From contig JAEEIC010000133.1 of assembly GCA_016281165.1 (NCBI GenBank), positions 1 to 6,616 on the forward strand: 6,616 nt of DNA, written 5' to 3'. Position 1 is the stretch's first letter, and every line of letters begins with the position of its first letter. Shown here one piece after another: positions 4,707 through 6,616 of this stretch. The DNA is from Bacillota bacterium. GTDB taxonomy: Bacteria; Bacillota; Clostridia; Peptostreptococcales; Anaerovoracaceae. The notes under the pieces were generated by a model, which did no database searches, was not told where the DNA came from, and worked only from the letters and a program-made list of their open reading frames with translations. The translations under genes and the position numbers were made by a program.

Positions 4707-6461
4707 ATGACAGACCATATCGGATCGGAAATGAACGCTTGCATAAAGACCACCCTCATGATCATGAAGCAGGACAGCGGCCGCGGCGCAGTCGATGACG
4801 CCTGCAGGAGATTTCTCGCCGGCGCGGCGGTACTGCCCGGAAACGATATCCTGGGCTGGCAGATCGGGCCGGACGGCGGCAGCGGCGCGGCCTTCAGTGT
4901 CTTTTCTGACAACGAAGACATCTGCGGCCTCGATCTTGACTGGATCTTTTCCGGCATCGCCTGTTCGGCCGGTATTCCCGCGCCAGTCGCGGATGAAACG
5001 GGCTTTGGGGAACGCCGTCTGTACAGCCTCGTCAGCGCCCCGGCGGATGAACGCGCTTTTTACGATGAAGACGCGTCTTCGCGCCGATACGCGCGGGAGC
5101 TTTTTGAAGAGCTCGCAAGGATCGGCGCCCTCGTGCGCCTGACCGCCCGCGCCGCGGAGAGCGGCCGGCCCGTCGGCCATGTGCTCATCAGCCTCCCCTG
5201 CGCGATGCCACTCAGACTGCGTACGATGATCTCGCTCGCGTTCCCCCGCCTCGAAGCGGAAGAAGCCGGCCCGGCCGTGGGCGGTGCCGCGGACCGCCCC
5301 GCTTTAGGGGAAGTACATCTGCGGGACGTCATGCAGACCCTTTTCCTCATCCTCTCGGAAAGGCGCGCCGAGGCGTCCGCGAAGGCCGCGCCGGAAGCGG
5401 AAGAGGATACCTTCGGTGACTTTACCCCCATCGAAGACCTCGATCTCTCGATCCGCTCATACAACTGCCTCAAAAGAGCGGGGATCCATACAGCGGAAGA
5501 GCTCCTTGCCATGAGCGATGAAGAGCTCCGGTCCGTAAGGAACCTCGGCCGCAAAGGATATGACGAGATCAGGCAGAAGCTCGCCGGGCTCGATATGCCG
5601 GCAGCCCCAATCCTGACTGAAGAAAGCGGCGCGACCGGCCTGGATGATCTCATAGGCCTTGAAGGCGTCAAAGAGCAGGTCAGGAAGATCTCCGCCTACG
5701 CCCGCCTGAAAAAAGACCTCGGCGACAGGGGCGAAAAGCTGTGCCTGTCCCTGAACATGGGATTCATCGGCGCTCCCGGAACGGCCAAGACCACTGTCGC
5801 GCGCATACTCGCGGAGGAATTCCGCAGAGCGGGCCTTCTCGCGAGCGGGACGCCCCTTGAGGCCGGACGGGCGGACCTCGTGGGACGTTATGTCGGCGAG
5901 ACCGCGATAAAGGTCAGGGACGTGTTCAGGAGAGCCGAAGGGAAGCTCCTGTTCATAGACGAAGCCTACTCGCTCATCGACGACAGGGACGGCTCCTTCG
6001 GCGACGAAGCCATAAACACCATCGTCCAGGAGATGGAGAACAGGCGCGGGGATACCGTCGTGGTCTTCGCCGGTTACCCGGACCGGATGAAGGAGTTCTT
6101 TTCCAGGAATCCCGGTCTCAGATCGAGGGTCCCCTTCATACTGGATTTCGCGGATTATTCCGCGGAAGAGCTGCGCAGTATAGCGGTCCTGGAAGCGGAG
6201 AAAAGAGGCTTCTCCTATGATCCCGAAGCGATGGAAAGGCTGCTCTCCCTTTGCGAAACAGAAGCGGCAAAGCCCCTGAACGGGAACGGCCGCTTCGCCA
6301 GGAACCTGACGGAGAGCGCCATACTCAACTACGCGTCAAGAGTGTACAGAGAAGAGAGCAGGCGCGAAAACACGGAGCTCGTCTTGAAAGCGGAAGACCT
6401 GCCGTCCCTGAGCCACGCGAAAGGCGCATCAAACGTCAGGACCATAGGTTTCGCCGTATAG
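4707..6461 (+). CDS. AAA+ ATPase (CbbX/SpoVK-like) fused to an RNA polymerase alpha-CTD-like domain
   Basis: This 584-residue protein has three parts. Residues 1-230 match nothing I recognise and end in an acidic/Ala-rich linker; there is no signal peptide or clear membrane segment. Residues about 242-297 closely resemble the alpha-CTD of RpoA: PIEDLDLSIRSYNCLKRAGI (241-260) and LRSVRNLGRKGYDEIRQKL (274-292), with the helix-hairpin-helix signature NLGRKGYDEI. Residues about 312-570 are a CbbX/SpoVK-type AAA+ module: Walker A GAPGTAKTT (355-363), the pore-loop region DLVGRYVGETAIKVRDVF (390-407), Walker B LLFIDEA (414-420; D418, E419), sensor-1 region VVVFAGYPDRM (451-461), arginine finger candidates in NPGLRSR (R472, R474), and sensor-2 region NGRFARNL (527-534). 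The Walker A glycine before lysine is alanine (A360). AAGGAG at 4693-4698, eight bases before ATG, supports the start. The domains predict an ATP-driven hexameric remodeller targeted to DNA, polymerase or a partner protein; the target is unknown. Confidence 0.88.
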   Translation: MTDHIGSEMNACIKTTLMIMKQDSGRGAVDDACRRFLAGAAVLPGNDILGWQIGPDGGSGAAFSVFSDNEDICGLDLDWIFSGIACSAGIPAPVADETGFGERRLYSLVSAPADERAFYDEDASSRRYARELFEELARIGALVRLTARAAESGRPVGHVLISLPCAMPLRLRTMISLAFPRLEAEEAGPAVGGAADRPALGEVHLRDVMQTLFLILSERRAEASAKAAPEAEEDTFGDFTPIEDLDLSIRSYNCLKRAGIHTAEELLAMSDEELRSVRNLGRKGYDEIRQKLAGLDMPAAPILTEESGATGLDDLIGLEGVKEQVRKISAYARLKKDLGDRGEKLCLSLNMGFIGAPGTAKTTVARILAEEFRRAGLLASGTPLEAGRADLVGRYVGETAIKVRDVFRRAEGKLLFIDEAYSLIDDRDGSFGDEAINTIVQEMENRRGDTVVVFAGYPDRMKEFFSRNPGLRSRVPFILDFADYSAEELRSIAVLEAEKRGFSYDPEAMERLLSLCETEAAKPLNGNGRFARNLTESAILNYASRVYREESRRENTELVLKAEDLPSLSHAKGASNVRTIGFAV

Positions 6462-6555
6462 CCCTGAGCCGGAGCCCCGGGATACGCTGCCGCGTCCTCC
6501 GATATCTTTTACACAAAGCGCCGGCTCTGAGCGGTCTTCCGGCTCCTGCGGGCCC

Positions 6556-6584
6556 TTGCCTTAAAGCCGACTTTGATATAAAAT
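6556..6584 (+). promoter_or_regulatory. Sigma-70-like promoter reading out of the right edge
   Basis: TTGCCT (6556-6561) and TAAAAT (6579-6584) are 17 bases apart, in a locally AT-rich patch within GC-rich DNA. Transcription would begin near 6591 and drive a gene beyond the window. An ATG at 6593 opens a frame to the edge but has no ribosome site, so it is not called as a gene. Confidence 0.55.
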
Positions 6585-6616
6585 AATTGTGTATGGACCA
6601 TATCAACCGTCACCCC

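Noticed and set aside
4471..4710. A 79-codon frame from ATG 4471 whose TGA overlaps the AAA+ start codon (ATGA)
   Set aside because: The overlap is tempting as a coupled leader peptide, but there is no ribosome site before 4471. The first 30 codons are the inverted-repeat structure and the rest is Ala/Arg/Gly-rich leader sequence. More likely chance openness in GC-rich DNA.
6466..6527. GAGCCGG (6466-6472) and CCGGCTC (6521-6527) as a terminator for the AAA+ gene
   Set aside because: It has seven pairs with a 48-base loop and no T run. CCGGCTC occurs again at 6539-6545, so the pairing is ambiguous.
6251..6586. A 111-codon plus-strand frame overlapping the 3' end of the AAA+ gene
   Set aside because: It is out of frame with a well-supported gene, Arg-rich, without a ribosome site or known motif.

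Overview
This is a GC-rich window (roughly 60% G+C by eye) that is densely coded on the plus strand. It looks like chromosome of an anaerobic, amino-acid- or organic-acid-fermenting bacterium. The Na+-pumping decarboxylase beta subunit beside a stand-alone carboxyltransferase, the strong AGGAG ribosome sites, the RocB-like M20 peptidase and the SpoVK/CbbX-type AAA+ protein all fit a high-GC member of the Clostridia. A Synergistota-like host cannot be excluded from this sequence alone.

Layout, left to right. (1) Positions 1-2113 hold the 3' end of a sodium-pump decarboxylase operon: the C-terminal half of the membrane beta subunit (oadB/gcdB/mmdB family), then, 11 bases later, a complete carboxyltransferase subunit (oadA / pyruvate carboxylase subunit B / transcarboxylase 5S type) without its own biotin domain. 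The operon closes with a clear intrinsic terminator at 2135-2167. (2) Positions 2182-4351 hold a tightly packed gene pair. The first is a GNAT acetyltransferase resembling spermidine/spermine (diamine) N-acetyltransferase. The second is a RocB-like M20 metallopeptidase/amidohydrolase whose Shine-Dalgarno overlaps the stop codon of the first. (3) Positions 4352-4706 are a 355-base non-coding region. It holds an A-tract plus -35/-10 promoter, then a perfect 16-bp inverted repeat ending in a six-T run, which is either a terminated small RNA or an attenuator-like leader. (4) Positions 4707-6461 encode a 584-residue protein with an unrecognised N-terminal region, a very convincing RNA polymerase alpha C-terminal domain (alpha-CTD), and a CbbX/SpoVK-type AAA+ ATPase module with an altered Walker A (GAPGTAKTT). 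(5) Positions 6462-6616 are non-coding and hold a good sigma-70-like promoter pointing out of the right edge.

The decarboxylase genes form a metabolic unit: carboxyl transfer onto a biotin carrier, then decarboxylation coupled to Na+ export. The GNAT and M20 genes are probably co-translated. A polyamine/arginine or peptide-catabolism role is suggested by family only. The most unusual part is the alpha-CTD/AAA+ fusion together with its structured leader. A motor ATPase carrying the polymerase's own DNA/regulator-binding domain, behind an A-tract promoter of the kind alpha-CTD recognises, is not a standard metabolic gene. Its function cannot be assigned from sequence.
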